Shown here piece after piece: positions 1 through 8,272 of a stretch of DNA of 64,000 nt. Made by a program: the position numbers and the translations under genes. Under the pieces are notes generated by a model that did not search any database, was not told where the DNA came from, and saw only the letters and a list, made by a program, of their open reading frames with translations. This DNA comes from Roseovarius aestuarii. Its GTDB lineage: Bacteria > Pseudomonadota > Alphaproteobacteria > Rhodobacterales > Rhodobacteraceae. Every line of letters begins with the position of its first letter. Positions within the stretch are counted from its first letter, which is position 1. Location: positions 124,001 to 188,000 of the forward strand of contig NZ_JAIMIB010000001.1 of assembly GCF_019966515.1 (NCBI RefSeq), read 5' to 3'.

Positions 1-88
1 CAGCTTCGGTAGCCGTACAAAGATAGGTTTCTCCAGAGGCCGATCCTGCGATCAGTGCGGCGGATAGCGCGACCGAGGTCAGTTTCAT
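1..88 (-). CDS. Secreted protein, N-terminus only (runs off left edge)
   Basis: An ATG read leftward from position 88 is preceded by a good ribosome site (AAAGGA). The first 29 codons give a typical Sec signal peptide (MKLTSVALSAALIAGSASG) followed by a mature start containing a cysteine (ETYLC). The rest lies outside the window, so no function can be given. It sits inside the integrative element and is probably cargo of that element or a phage-like envelope protein. Confidence 0.6.
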   Translation of the reverse strand, partial: MKLTSVALSAALIAGSASGETYLCTATEA

Positions 89-341
89 GTTACGTCCTTT
101 CGTTTACCACAATTTGAACATGCACACTGTCGGCTAGAATTGAAACTCCCAGACAATTAGTTCTCGGGGAAATTAGACCATCGTTTCCAACAGTTTTGAA
201 CGGCAGCTATGTCCGCAGAGCGGTCATTGGGCCTACAAGAACGCCATGCAGTGTTTTAGTTGCTCCGGGCCCTTTTTAGATAGCTGGGCTTCCTCAGTAT
301 GCAAATTCCTGTTCGACCAGAACTGGTCAACATAAGTAACT

Positions 342-1469
342 TTAAACCCCCTCCTTCCTTCCCCCCTCTCCCTTAGCAACGTGCAATTCAGAAACATTTT
401 CCGTCAACGAAGTTCTCAACCGCTTCAATCTATATGTACGGGGTTTATTGCCCGCACGATGCTTTGTAGCCACTTCTAAGAGACCAACGCTCTCAAGTGC
501 GTTCCGAGCTTTGTAAAAACGATCGCGGGACAAATCAGTGTACCCGGCGCATTTCATTTTCTCCCATTGCAGCGGAAATGTCCGAGCGGGGATGTGCCCG
601 TGCTGATCCTGCAATGTCACGAGCAATGCAATGGCGTCTGATGCCTTCGGGAGGGGACGCAAGGCATCCAAAGCCTCGCGATGCACTCGAAACTCACTGT
701 TGCGCCCGTGGTACACTTTATTCTCCAATCTCTTCGACCATGCCCAAGCCGCAATTTTCTCAACCTCGGCATCTGACACAGTTTCAGGGTGCTCGCATTC
801 CTCATCCCGAATGTAGTTGAGGTTGCTGACCAATTCGTCTTGGTTAATCACATATTCGACCATCTTAATGGCGTTGGTGGTTAGGAAATTGTTCCGGCTG
901 CCGTCTTGGGTGCGATTAGAACCGCGATTTTTCGCCACCCGGATTGAATTGGCTTCCGTCCTTACCAACAATCTCAATTCAGGAAGCTCATTTGTGCCGA
1001 GCGTACCTTCGACAGGTATGTAATGGCCACCATCGGACCTAACAGACCCGGGCCCCACGATGTAACTCGACGGACCGCGCTTAATATCGACAAGCAAGCC
1101 TTCGGCCCGCAGGTTGGGAATACTGCGATCAGTTGATCGGTAGTAGAGATGGTGCCCCCTGGCCGTGCGAACATGAACAGGAGAAACGCCGAAGCGCTCT
1201 TCCATTTCTTGGACCAACGAAGGGGAGTCGTCATCGCAGTCAACGACTGCCAATCCGTCGAGAAGAATGCCATAGCACGTTGAACCTGCGCGGTGCATTG
1301 GGGCGAGAACGCGATTTAGTGGCAAGCGCGGCTTACCCGCGAATTTTACCAAGGGCGATTTGCCATCTCGCCCTCCTCCAAGAGGGATAAGGCTAAAACC
1401 CAACACATACAAACGTGCAATCTCATCGTTCGGTATAAGTGGACTGTTTGGTTTTCTGGTTGTCGTCAT
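342..1469 (-). CDS. Bifunctional DNA primase/polymerase (PrimPol) domain protein
   Basis: This 375-residue protein has an N-terminal archaeo-eukaryotic-type primase-polymerase domain like those used by plasmids, phages and satellites to start their own replication. The family motifs are visible: the acidic metal site VVDCDDD (about residues 75-81), the histidine motif TARGHHLYY (about 103-111) and the LVDIKRG strand followed by YIVGPGS (about 127-142). The C-terminal third has no helicase P-loop. It ends in a winged-helix-like stretch (SRDRFYKARNALESVGLLEV), so it is a helicase-less version. Its start overlaps the stop of the upstream gene by 4 nt, indicating translational coupling. It is part of the leftward gene set of the integrative element. 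Confidence 0.8.
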   Translation of the reverse strand: MTTTRKPNSPLIPNDEIARLYVLGFSLIPLGGGRDGKSPLVKFAGKPRLPLNRVLAPMHRAGSTCYGILLDGLAVVDCDDDSPSLVQEMEERFGVSPVHVRTARGHHLYYRSTDRSIPNLRAEGLLVDIKRGPSSYIVGPGSVRSDGGHYIPVEGTLGTNELPELRLLVRTEANSIRVAKNRGSNRTQDGSRNNFLTTNAIKMVEYVINQDELVSNLNYIRDEECEHPETVSDAEVEKIAAWAWSKRLENKVYHGRNSEFRVHREALDALRPLPKASDAIALLVTLQDQHGHIPARTFPLQWEKMKCAGYTDLSRDRFYKARNALESVGLLEVATKHRAGNKPRTYRLKRLRTSLTENVSELHVAKGEGGRKEGV

Positions 1470-1768
1470 TCTGCGCCCTCCTGAGATGAGTGCTCAAGGG
1501 ATCCAGTCTGCCAATTTGGCGAATACAGCCGCGCCTGGTCGGGCAAGGCCTCCAATTCGGGCGGTACGACGCTTTCAGAGCCTCGCCACAGGTGGATCAG
1601 ACCTTCTCGGGTGGCGCAGTACCCAAACGCATCCCATCTTCCTCCACCAGAAATTCTCTGGCTTTGGATGATGTACTGGATGCCATCACGGCAGATGATG
1701 ACTCGGTGTGATCCGCGTCGAACGATTTCGCCGTGATAGCTGTCCGATGTTTCATGCTGCTCAGACAT
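1466..1768 (-). CDS. Small hypothetical protein coupled to PrimPol
   Basis: This 100-residue protein starts at the ATG (MSEQHETSD) preceded by GAGG at good spacing. An earlier in-frame start at 1798 has no ribosome site. Its stop overlaps the PrimPol start by 4 nt (ATGA), so the two are co-translated. The middle reads like a compact beta-rich domain (RGSHRVIICRDGIQYIIQ, WDAFGYCATREGLIHLW). I do not recognise the family. Position and coupling suggest an accessory role in element replication, which is inference only. Confidence 0.6.
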   Translation of the reverse strand: MSEQHETSDSYHGEIVRRGSHRVIICRDGIQYIIQSQRISGGGRWDAFGYCATREGLIHLWRGSESVVPPELEALPDQARLYSPNWQTGSLEHSSQEGAE

Positions 1769-1990
1769 TGCGGGCCTCACCGAATGGGAGGCGAACAATG
1801 CCGTGCGTTGTAGCAGAGTCGCTGGTCTGGAAGATAGGTTGGTGAGTTTGGGAGCCTGTTGTGTTTGCCAAACTGTTGAAGGGTATGGTTTTGGCCGAAT
1901 TGTTCGATGACTTGGTACTTTTCATCCCGCTCAATCCTTCTTGCAGGACATGCGCAGAAACAGTACTCTCGGTGCACCACACACCCTAAG

Positions 1991-2025
1991 AAAACGCCCC
2001 TGTTCGCTCGTCGGATGGGGGTTTT
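1991..2025 (-). terminator. Probable terminator after the AlpA-like gene
   Basis: An inverted repeat pairs AAAAC-G-CCCC (1991-2000) with GGGGGTTTT (2017-2025) around a 16-nt loop, with one bulged base. It starts 4 nt beyond the stop codon of the leftward AlpA-like gene. Read on the minus strand the stem ends in a T-run, as in an intrinsic terminator. Confidence 0.45.
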
Positions 2026-2028
2026 CAT

Positions 2029-2214
2029 CTAGGCGGCTTCAACTTTGACACCCGTAGCGTCGAGATAGGCGTCAAGGTCGGCCTTCTCGATGCGGGTGGC
2101 TCCACCGAATTTGGTGAAGATCAGATCACCGCGCTTGTGCGCCTCATACAGAGTGCTGCGGCTGTGGCCGCTGTAGTCGACGGCCTCGGTGATTTTGTAG
2201 AAACGCTTGGTCAT
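2029..2214 (-). CDS. AlpA/excisionase-like helix-turn-helix protein
   Basis: This 61-residue protein has the MerR-like winged helix of AlpA and excisionase proteins: a KITEAVDYSGHSRSTLYEAHKRG recognition region (motif residues about 7-29), then IFTKFGGATRIEKADLDAYL. Such proteins bind att-flanking DNA or activate integrase and excision genes in P4-like satellites and genomic islands. The ribosome site is GGGACC, a few bases before the ATG. The 134-nt gap upstream (2215-2348) holds an 8-bp palindrome TGTGCACA at 2266-2273 that could be an operator. The assignment to the fold is firm; the excision role is inferred from context. Confidence 0.8.
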   Translation of the reverse strand: MTKRFYKITEAVDYSGHSRSTLYEAHKRGDLIFTKFGGATRIEKADLDAYLDATGVKVEAA

Positions 2215-2348
2215 GGTCCCTCCACTTCCGCTCTATGCAGAGGACCGTTTCCCCTGCTTCAAATGTGTGCACATGTGAACGTAAGGGGGTATTTCGGTGA
2301 AATCGCTGGGCGAACTCACGGTCTAAATTAGGCTACTTCGACCACTTT

Positions 2349-3014
2349 TTAGTCTTGGGAGCGATTGCGATTATTGAAAGCGCGACGCACGTAGCTTCGC
2401 CGCTCTTCGTTCCCAACAGACTGTGGCGGGAAAACTAAGCCAGGAAATTGCCTATCAAGCTCTATCAACGTACCGCCAAAAATGGATTTGTCGGTAGCGC
2501 AGACCTTCTCTCCAAATTCCTCAAACGCTCTGCGCAGCTCATTGATAAATTCATACCAATGGCCCGCCGGTGAAACTTTTTGATAATGTCGAGCTTGCGC
2601 GTTCGCCAGTTCGCCGAGCATTTCAACCAAGAAGCTCTCCGGATAGCTGGAATATTTTGCGGGTAACTTGTTTGCGTACTTGAGTAGCCACTTGAACAAA
2701 TGAAGATTGCCATCTTCCAAGCCCTGCATTGCCCTCAATTTCTTTCGCAGCTGAGTTGCGGATTTCTCAACGTCTCTGATCGCATTTAGAAGCTCAGAAC
2801 CAGACTCAAGGACTTTCATTTCCGTTGCTTCAAGAGCATCTTGTCCGGCAGCCAGATCTATGATTTTTTCTACTAAACCTTCAGGTGCCTTTTTGCCCTT
2901 AGATTCCCATATCTCTTTCAGGTTTTTTTCATCTACCGCGATGCGTATTCCCCTACCTTTACCTGATCCACTACGCAGCGCCTGCGCAAATCGCCTTCCT
3001 CGTGTTTGGGTCAC
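2349..3014 (-). CDS. Unknown helical protein, coupled to the integrase
   Basis: This 221-residue protein is not a family I recognise. The N-terminus is basic (TQTRGRRFAQALRSGSGKGRG). The middle is charged and predicted helical, with a coiled-coil-like stretch around residues 62-95 (EMKVLESGSELLNAIRDVEK then TQLRKKLRAM). The C-terminus ends in an arginine-rich tail. There is no signal peptide or membrane segment. Its start overlaps the integrase stop by 4 nt (ATGA), so it is translated with the integrase, which argues for a role in integration, excision or element maintenance. That role is inference. Confidence 0.65.
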   Translation of the reverse strand: MTQTRGRRFAQALRSGSGKGRGIRIAVDEKNLKEIWESKGKKAPEGLVEKIIDLAAGQDALEATEMKVLESGSELLNAIRDVEKSATQLRKKLRAMQGLEDGNLHLFKWLLKYANKLPAKYSSYPESFLVEMLGELANAQARHYQKVSPAGHWYEFINELRRAFEEFGEKVCATDKSIFGGTLIELDRQFPGLVFPPQSVGNEERRSYVRRAFNNRNRSQD

Positions 3015-4231
3015 GGCGTCACCATTTCCACTACCAGTGCACTTTCTTGCGTCACCATCTCGGCCCAGCGATCCAACGCAGCAGCGCGTTGGGGCAGCTG
3101 TTCAGCTTGATTGTAAACCCGCGCCACCGTTGATGGAGCTGATCCGCTCGCCGAATGGTTCAATATGCGATCCACAACAGATTCCGTCTCCCCGGCTTCC
3201 GCCATTGCTGTAGCAAATCCAGTCCGAATGTCGTGAAGCCGCCATTGCTCGAAACCGTTTGACAGCAATCCATCTAGTCGAGCCTTAGCTTTGCCAATGC
3301 CAGATACTGGTGTGATGCCAGTTGTCGTAAAAACTAAGTCTTGCCCTGAGCTTACTTCACGAAGCTCTTTTAGCTCTTCAAGTGCTGGCTGGGAAAGGTG
3401 GGTAGTGTGGGGCTTGCCGTTCTTCGTGCGAGAACCAGGCTTAACAATTCGCCTTTTTTCCAAATCCACTTCATCCCAATGTAGATTGAGTATCTCACCG
3501 CGCCGTTGGCAGGTAAGCAGCATCAAGCGGAATAGCGGACCCCAGATTGCACCTGTCTCAAACGTAACTACCCAGATTTCTCGAATCTCATGAATGCTCA
3601 GAACACGTTCGCGAGCCTTTTCTTTCGCAGCCTTCGCCACCCCTGCCCCGATATCTTCTGGAATATAGCCCCTGACCCATGCCCACTTAGAAAAAGCGAT
3701 CAGTGCAGCGCGAATTCTGTTGGCATAAGCCTTATGGCCAGTAGCGGCTTTGTCATCCACAGCCTTCTGAATATCCTTGCGTGACAACTCCAAAACTGAG
3801 TTATCGAGATGGGCGGCCAGTGATTGGTTTAACTGGCGAAGCCGCTCGTTGCGCGTTCGCAAGCTCGATAAATGTAGATTGTCGTAGACCTCTATGACTT
3901 CCCGCACCGTCATCAGGCTGGCTTGGCGATGTTTACTCGCGCGGAGTTGCTCTTCCGCAATTGCAATGCGGTCTATGCCCTGCCCTGCTTCGGCTTCGAT
4001 TTCCAGAGCCCTTGACCGAGCATCAGAAAGGCTCACTGGTTTAGGCCAGGCTCCGAGGGTGTGTTTGCGCTTTGGCCCACCCTTCACTCGCTTCTCGTAC
4101 ATCCAGACGGCCTTACCGCTGGATGACAGCCGAAACCTTAGGCCCTTCCTCTCCGTGTCCGACACCTCCAGGCGACCGAACTCTGGAGGCTTGAGACTCT
4201 TCAGAAATCTGTCGGTCAGTTTGACTTTCAT
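3011..4231 (-). CDS. int: Tyrosine recombinase (integrase) of the left island
   Basis: This 406-residue integrase begins at MKVKLTDRFLK. An upstream in-frame extension to 4300 contains putative arm-site repeats and is unlikely to be translated. It has an N-terminal arm-binding DUF4102-type domain (about 1-85), a SAM-like core-binding domain (about 105-200) and a catalytic domain with all tyrosine-recombinase residues: Arg (CQRRGE, about 243), Lys (TKNGK), HDIR (about 333-336), His (ILNHS, about 359) and nucleophile Tyr (VARVYN, about 373). It is read away from the tRNA fragment at 4418-4466, the expected attachment site. It would catalyse insertion at, and excision from, the 3' end of that tRNA gene. 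All residues are intact, so it should be active. Confidence 0.93.
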   Translation of the reverse strand: MKVKLTDRFLKSLKPPEFGRLEVSDTERKGLRFRLSSSGKAVWMYEKRVKGGPKRKHTLGAWPKPVSLSDARSRALEIEAEAGQGIDRIAIAEEQLRASKHRQASLMTVREVIEVYDNLHLSSLRTRNERLRQLNQSLAAHLDNSVLELSRKDIQKAVDDKAATGHKAYANRIRAALIAFSKWAWVRGYIPEDIGAGVAKAAKEKARERVLSIHEIREIWVVTFETGAIWGPLFRLMLLTCQRRGEILNLHWDEVDLEKRRIVKPGSRTKNGKPHTTHLSQPALEELKELREVSSGQDLVFTTTGITPVSGIGKAKARLDGLLSNGFEQWRLHDIRTGFATAMAEAGETESVVDRILNHSASGSAPSTVARVYNQAEQLPQRAAALDRWAEMVTQESALVVEMVTP

Positions 4232-4236
4232 TTTTT

Positions 4237-4316
4237 GGGGGACTCCTGGGGGACAAAATTGCCTGGCTATACATGGATGCTCATGGACAAGTATAGACAA
4301 TAGTTATCCGGGGGAC
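4237..4316. repeat. GGGGGAC repeats, candidate integrase arm sites
   Basis: The heptamer GGGGGAC occurs three times in 80 bp: 4237-4243, 4248-4254 and 4310-4316. The last two continue as GGGGGACAAAATT and GGGGGACAATT. They lie between the integrase start and the tRNA fragment, where DUF4102-type integrases have arm-type binding sites. Their role is inferred from position and repetition only. Confidence 0.45.
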
Positions 4317-4417
4317 AATTCATAAGTGCTTTAATTTATAAAGGTTTACAGCCTAATTCTGTACGGGTTTGGACGTCTGTGGATTGTCTCGGAAACACCC
4401 GCCAAAACAGAATGAAA

Positions 4418-4466
4418 CGGAATCATAATCCGCGTGTCGGGGGTTCAAGTCCCTCCTCCGCTACCA
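4418..4466 (+). other. tRNA (CAU anticodon) 3' fragment, island attachment site
   Basis: These 49 nt are the 3' part of a tRNA: the anticodon arm (CGGA-ATCATAA-TCCG, anticodon CAU), variable loop, T-arm (GGGGGTTCAAGTCCC) and acceptor strand ending in CTCCGCTACCA. The 5' half (acceptor, D-arm) is absent: the preceding bases do not fold as a tRNA. This is what a tRNA-integrating element leaves at its distal end when it carries its own 3' half and restores the intact gene at the other end. The intact tRNA-Met (or Ile-CAU) gene is therefore expected left of the window. Confidence 0.85.
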
Positions 4467-4864
4467 AAATTACCATAAATATTAAAAAGGTATAACGTTT
4501 TCGCGTCAAACCCATTCCCGCAAAATCCCTAACTTATTGTTTACCCAAAACGATACAGTTTTCGGTAAGGTGGCTAAATGCCAGAAAAACACACGATTCA
4601 GGGCGGCAAGGTTCACGCGCACCACCGAACTAGCAGTGCAGTTTGGCGGTGCTCAACAGGCAGGGACGGAGAAACCGACGGATTAGCGCAAAAGAAAAGA
4701 GCCTATCCGCGTGTCGTTTGACTGGCACTCCTACACCCAAACAACAATCAATATCTTTCCAAAGAGAGAGAAGTTGTATGTTTTTCAGATCATTCGGGTA
4801 GCAAAGACTTAACCGCGGGCATGCCATTCACCGGAGTCTTCGTAATCTGTATCCGGTAGCTTCC
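4467..4864. other. Intergenic stretch at the island/chromosome junction
   Basis: About 400 nt separate the attachment site from the first chromosomal gene. The left half is AT-rich. One short open frame, 4578-4721 (47 codons, MPEKHTIQGG...), has a plausible ribosome site (AAGGTGG, 6 nt upstream), but its composition does not look like a conserved protein. I do not call it a gene, and I see no RNA structure I can name. Confidence 0.4.
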
Positions 4865-6910
4865 ATGTATCGCGTTTTCGCATGTATTACACAAGAACAC
4901 GACTATGGACTGCTCGCGCTGGCAGTGCTGGTATGCGTGACCGGGTCGTGCCTTTCGGTTCTGTTGTCGCGGCGGATGATCCGTACGACCGGCAGGCGCA
5001 AACTGTTTCAACTGGCGCTAGCCAGCATCATTGGTGGTACAACGATCTGGTCCACGCATTTCATCGCGATGCTGGCCTACGATCCGGGGCTTGATCACGG
5101 TTACGAACCAGTCTTCACCGGGTTATCGTTTGCTGTTGCGACGGCAGGGCTGCTAATTTCAAACACAATTCTGGCATTCGCGAAGCCACGCGCCAGGCAT
5201 CTTATCGGCGGCGCCCTCTTTGGATTGACTGTCTCGGCAATGCATTATCTTGGCATGTCAGCATATCTTTTGCCCGGTGAGATCATCTGGGAAGCGGATC
5301 GAGTTCTGATGTCCGTTGGCCTGGGCGGCGCTCTGGGCACCGTGGCCTATCACCGGATTGCGCGCCCCTATACGCGCTACTGCTGGATGGGAGCGGCGGT
5401 ACTGATCGTCCTGGCAATTTGCTCGATGCATTTCACCGCCATGAGCGCATTTACCACAAGATTAGACATGTCCATCGAGGTACCGCCAGAAATCATTGCG
5501 GATTCGGGCTTTAGTTTACTGGTCATGGCTGTCACCGGCATCCTTTTCCTGGTCGGCTTCGCGTCTTTCAGCATTGAGATCAACCTTGAGAGTGAAACCC
5601 GTGGGCAGTTGAAACATGCGGCCTTGCACGACCCGCTGACCGGTTTGCCCAACCGTATGCATATGATGAAAACCATGGCAGACCTTGCCGACCGGCTTCG
5701 CGAAGACGAAACCGAAAAAGTTGCTGTCCTGACCATCGATCTCGATCTGTTCAAGCAGGTGAACGATCTTTATGGACATGCAGTGGGTGATGCCGTTCTC
5801 ACCACGGTTGCGGGGCGCCTCTCGCAAACCTTGGAGACTGATGAGTTTATCGCCCGCGCAGGCGGGGATGAATTCATCGCGCTGACCAGAAATTTTCGCC
5901 GTGTAGAGCAGGTTGTCGCATTTGCCGAACGGCTGCATGCCTTGATTGTGGAGCCGATCGAGACGGCCAGCTTTACGATTGCGGTTGGAGGGTCCATCGG
6001 AATAGCCACGACGATCCAAGATGGCCAGGAGTTGAATGAATTGCTGCACAAATCGGATCTGGCCATGTGTCGGGCCAAATCCGAACCCGAATGCCGCATC
6101 TGCGTGTTCAATTCCGAAATCGATCAGCAGAGCCGTGATCGCCTGGTCATGATCAGTGATCTGCGAAATGCGCTTTCCAACGATCAGTTCGAACTTGTCT
6201 ATCAGTTACAGAACAGCATCACATCATTGGAACCCACCGGCTTCGAAGTGCTCCTGCGCTGGAACCATCCGACCCGTGGTCGTATCCCACCAGATGAGTT
6301 TATCCCCATCGCTGAAGAAACCGGATTGATTCGCGAAATCGGGCTTTGGGTTCTTCGAAGCGCTTGTTTTGAGGCGGCGAGCTGGCAGCGTCCCTTTGGT
6401 ATCGCGGTCAACGTGGCGCCTCAGCAGCTTGTTCAGCCGTCCTTTGTCGAGCATGTCGCTGACATCCTTATGGAAAGCCGTTTACCGGCTGAGCGGCTTG
6501 AACTGGAAGTAACCGAAGCCAGCATCATTGACGACCAGGCACATACCCTGAAGGTGATGCATCGGCTGAAGGATATGGGTGTCCGGATTGCTATGGATGA
6601 TTTCGGCACAGGGTATTCGTCACTTGCGACGCTTCGTGCCTTTCCTTTCGACAAAATCAAGATTGACCGAAGTTTTGTCCGGGATGTCCACAACGACGAA
6701 CAGCGAGCAGCAATTGTCCGCTCGACGTTGCTGCTGGGTGCTGCTTTGAACATCCCGGTACTGGCCGAGGGCGTTGAAATAGAAGAAGAGCTGGCTTTCC
6801 TAAGATCAGAGAAATGCAACGCGGTTCAAGGTTTCTATTTCGGATATCCCCTAAGCCTGGATGAATTGCGTGAAACCATCAGCGCAGAAGAGCAAAGAAG
6901 TGCATCCTGA
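4865..6910 (+). CDS. MHYT-GGDEF-EAL membrane c-di-GMP turnover protein
   Basis: This 681-residue protein makes and/or degrades cyclic di-GMP. The N-terminal 240 residues are an MHYT sensor with about seven membrane helices and repeated His/Met motifs (THFIAM, MHYLGM, MHFTAM), proposed in the family to bind copper and sense oxygen, CO or NO. A GGDEF domain follows with an intact ARAGGDEF loop. The residues at the usual inhibitory I-site read ETDE instead of RxxD. The EAL domain has EVLLRW (fits ExLxR), NVAPQQL, LEVTEA, DDFGTGYSS, KIDRSF, LAEGVE and VQGF, so the phosphodiesterase site looks complete. It stands alone. The first ATG of the frame was chosen; no strong ribosome site is visible. Confidence 0.92.
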   Translation: MYRVFACITQEHDYGLLALAVLVCVTGSCLSVLLSRRMIRTTGRRKLFQLALASIIGGTTIWSTHFIAMLAYDPGLDHGYEPVFTGLSFAVATAGLLISNTILAFAKPRARHLIGGALFGLTVSAMHYLGMSAYLLPGEIIWEADRVLMSVGLGGALGTVAYHRIARPYTRYCWMGAAVLIVLAICSMHFTAMSAFTTRLDMSIEVPPEIIADSGFSLLVMAVTGILFLVGFASFSIEINLESETRGQLKHAALHDPLTGLPNRMHMMKTMADLADRLREDETEKVAVLTIDLDLFKQVNDLYGHAVGDAVLTTVAGRLSQTLETDEFIARAGGDEFIALTRNFRRVEQVVAFAERLHALIVEPIETASFTIAVGGSIGIATTIQDGQELNELLHKSDLAMCRAKSEPECRICVFNSEIDQQSRDRLVMISDLRNALSNDQFELVYQLQNSITSLEPTGFEVLLRWNHPTRGRIPPDEFIPIAEETGLIREIGLWVLRSACFEAASWQRPFGIAVNVAPQQLVQPSFVEHVADILMESRLPAERLELEVTEASIIDDQAHTLKVMHRLKDMGVRIAMDDFGTGYSSLATLRAFPFDKIKIDRSFVRDVHNDEQRAAIVRSTLLLGAALNIPVLAEGVEIEEELAFLRSEKCNAVQGFYFGYPLSLDELRETISAEEQRSAS

Positions 6911-7032
6911 ACCGGTTCGGTATCGCAGTACACGATGAAAACCCATCCGAGGTAAGGTTCTCCTGACTTGTGAAGTACCGCCCCATGCACGATCATGGCG
7001 GTTATTAACTATTGATTTGTTGATTTGTACCA

Positions 7033-7064
7033 GCGCCCCGGGGCCAGCATTTTACTCGGGGCGC
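7033..7064 (+). terminator. GC-rich hairpin, possible terminator or attenuator
   Basis: A perfect 8-bp stem (GCGCCCCG / CGGGGCGC) encloses a 16-nt loop and is followed by GACTTTTCCC. It lies 120 nt beyond the c-di-GMP gene and about 60 nt before the next start. It could end the first transcript or attenuate the second. Confidence 0.4.
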
Positions 7065-7127
7065 GACTTTTCCCGACCGGTCTTACCGGATCATTTTTCC
7101 CTCCTACATCAGGAGTATTTTTAGCTC

Positions 7128-7463
7128 ATGGCTCTTATCTTCGGCTTCGCCTTTTCCCTGTTCACTGCCCTGATCGTCATTTTGGGCGACTATCTGATCA
7201 AACTGGCAGCGGATGGCGGACAACCGGTGCATTCGTCATTAGTTCTCACCGGCTGCGCGCTTTACGCCTCGTCAGCGGTGCTGTGGTTCTTTGCACTTCA
7301 TCATGTGACGCTGGCGCAGGCGGGCGTGGCATTCTCGATGTTTTCGCTGCTGGCGCTCTGCGCCATTGGCGCGCTCTACTTCGACGAGCAACTTTATACG
7401 CGCGAATATCTAGGTATCGCCTGCGCTCTCGTATCGATGGTGTTGATGGTGCGGATAGCGTGA
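7128..7463 (+). CDS. Small four-helix transporter (half-size DMT/EamA type)
   Basis: This 111-residue protein consists of four hydrophobic helices and short loops. That is the size and topology of a single EamA half or a small-multidrug-resistance-type protein, which act as dimers in the inner membrane. The third and fourth helices (VTLAQAGVAFSMFSLLALCA, YLGIACALVSMVLMVRIA) resemble the end of a drug/metabolite transporter repeat. The substrate cannot be told. ATG 7128 is preceded by AGGAG at about 15 nt, a little far. It ends 6 nt from the convergent sulfotransferase gene. Confidence 0.7.
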   Translation: MALIFGFAFSLFTALIVILGDYLIKLAADGGQPVHSSLVLTGCALYASSAVLWFFALHHVTLAQAGVAFSMFSLLALCAIGALYFDEQLYTREYLGIACALVSMVLMVRIA

Positions 7464-7468
7464 CGTCC

Positions 7469-8227
7469 CTATCCGCCGGGTAGGGCCACGGCCTTCAGTC
7501 GGCGGTAGCAGGGCTCATGCTGCTCCAGAAACGCGCCCAGTTGCGGTACGGACTGACGAAGCACTTCGAATTCTCGCTCTTTGCGCGCCGTCTCGCCACT
7601 GTCTATCGGGCGAATACCGGTCGAGTTGCTGGCCTCGCCATGCCAGTTCCCGACCTGCTCCCAGTCCTCGGGCACCGCTTCCTGCCACTCGAACGCCTCG
7701 GCCCGGAACGGCAAACCGATACGTTGCCAAAGGGCGGACATAACGCCGTGTGCGTCGCTTTGTACGGCCTCTGCCTCGATCACGACCGGGTCGGCGCCCA
7801 TGCCGCTCAGCGCCTCATAAAGCTGCCACTGCGCCTCGACACCCACCTCTTCTGCTGTCACGCCAGGATCAAGCTTGTAGTAGGACAGGATAGAGGCCAC
7901 CGGGCTGCGGATCAGAAATACGTGGGTCAGCCGCTGGATAAACTCCGGATCGGACAGAATGCGCGGCATCACGTAATAGGCCATATCCTTGAAAAACACC
8001 GGCTCATCCTCAGCCCGCGCGACAAGCATGTCGCGGATATCCTCGTAGCGCACCGGATGATCCGGCTGCACCTCGAAATGCGGCATCCGCGCCACCCCGC
8101 GATGCACGTAATAGTCATACATGAAGGGCTCATGCGCGCACCAAAGATCACCGCGCTCGCGCATCACGCGCTCGGTCGCGGTAGACATTGATCGCGGATG
8201 CGACCAGAGGGCAATGATCTTGTTCAT
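7469..8227 (-). CDS. Sulfotransferase-family protein
   Basis: This 252-residue cytoplasmic protein has the PAPS-binding signatures of the sulfotransferase fold: a 5'-phosphosulfate loop near the N-terminus (ALWSHPRSMSTATERV, about residues 6-21) and a 3'-phosphate motif (FLIRSPVASILSYYKL, about 103-118). Proteins of this length and motif spacing are common in Rhodobacteraceae with unknown acceptors. Some bacterial relatives may not be sulfotransferases at all. It is followed 45 nt away by the co-directional usp gene but has no obvious operon partner. Confidence 0.75.
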   Translation of the reverse strand: MNKIIALWSHPRSMSTATERVMRERGDLWCAHEPFMYDYYVHRGVARMPHFEVQPDHPVRYEDIRDMLVARAEDEPVFFKDMAYYVMPRILSDPEFIQRLTHVFLIRSPVASILSYYKLDPGVTAEEVGVEAQWQLYEALSGMGADPVVIEAEAVQSDAHGVMSALWQRIGLPFRAEAFEWQEAVPEDWEQVGNWHGEASNSTGIRPIDSGETARKEREFEVLRQSVPQLGAFLEQHEPCYRRLKAVALPGG

Positions 8228-8272
8228 GCATCAGCGCTAGCACAGCAAGCCGCGATCACGCCAGACCAAATT

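Noticed and set aside
4578..4721. 47-codon frame with an AAGGTGG ribosome site
   Set aside because: Only the start signal is good; the peptide has low-complexity charged composition and no known relative.
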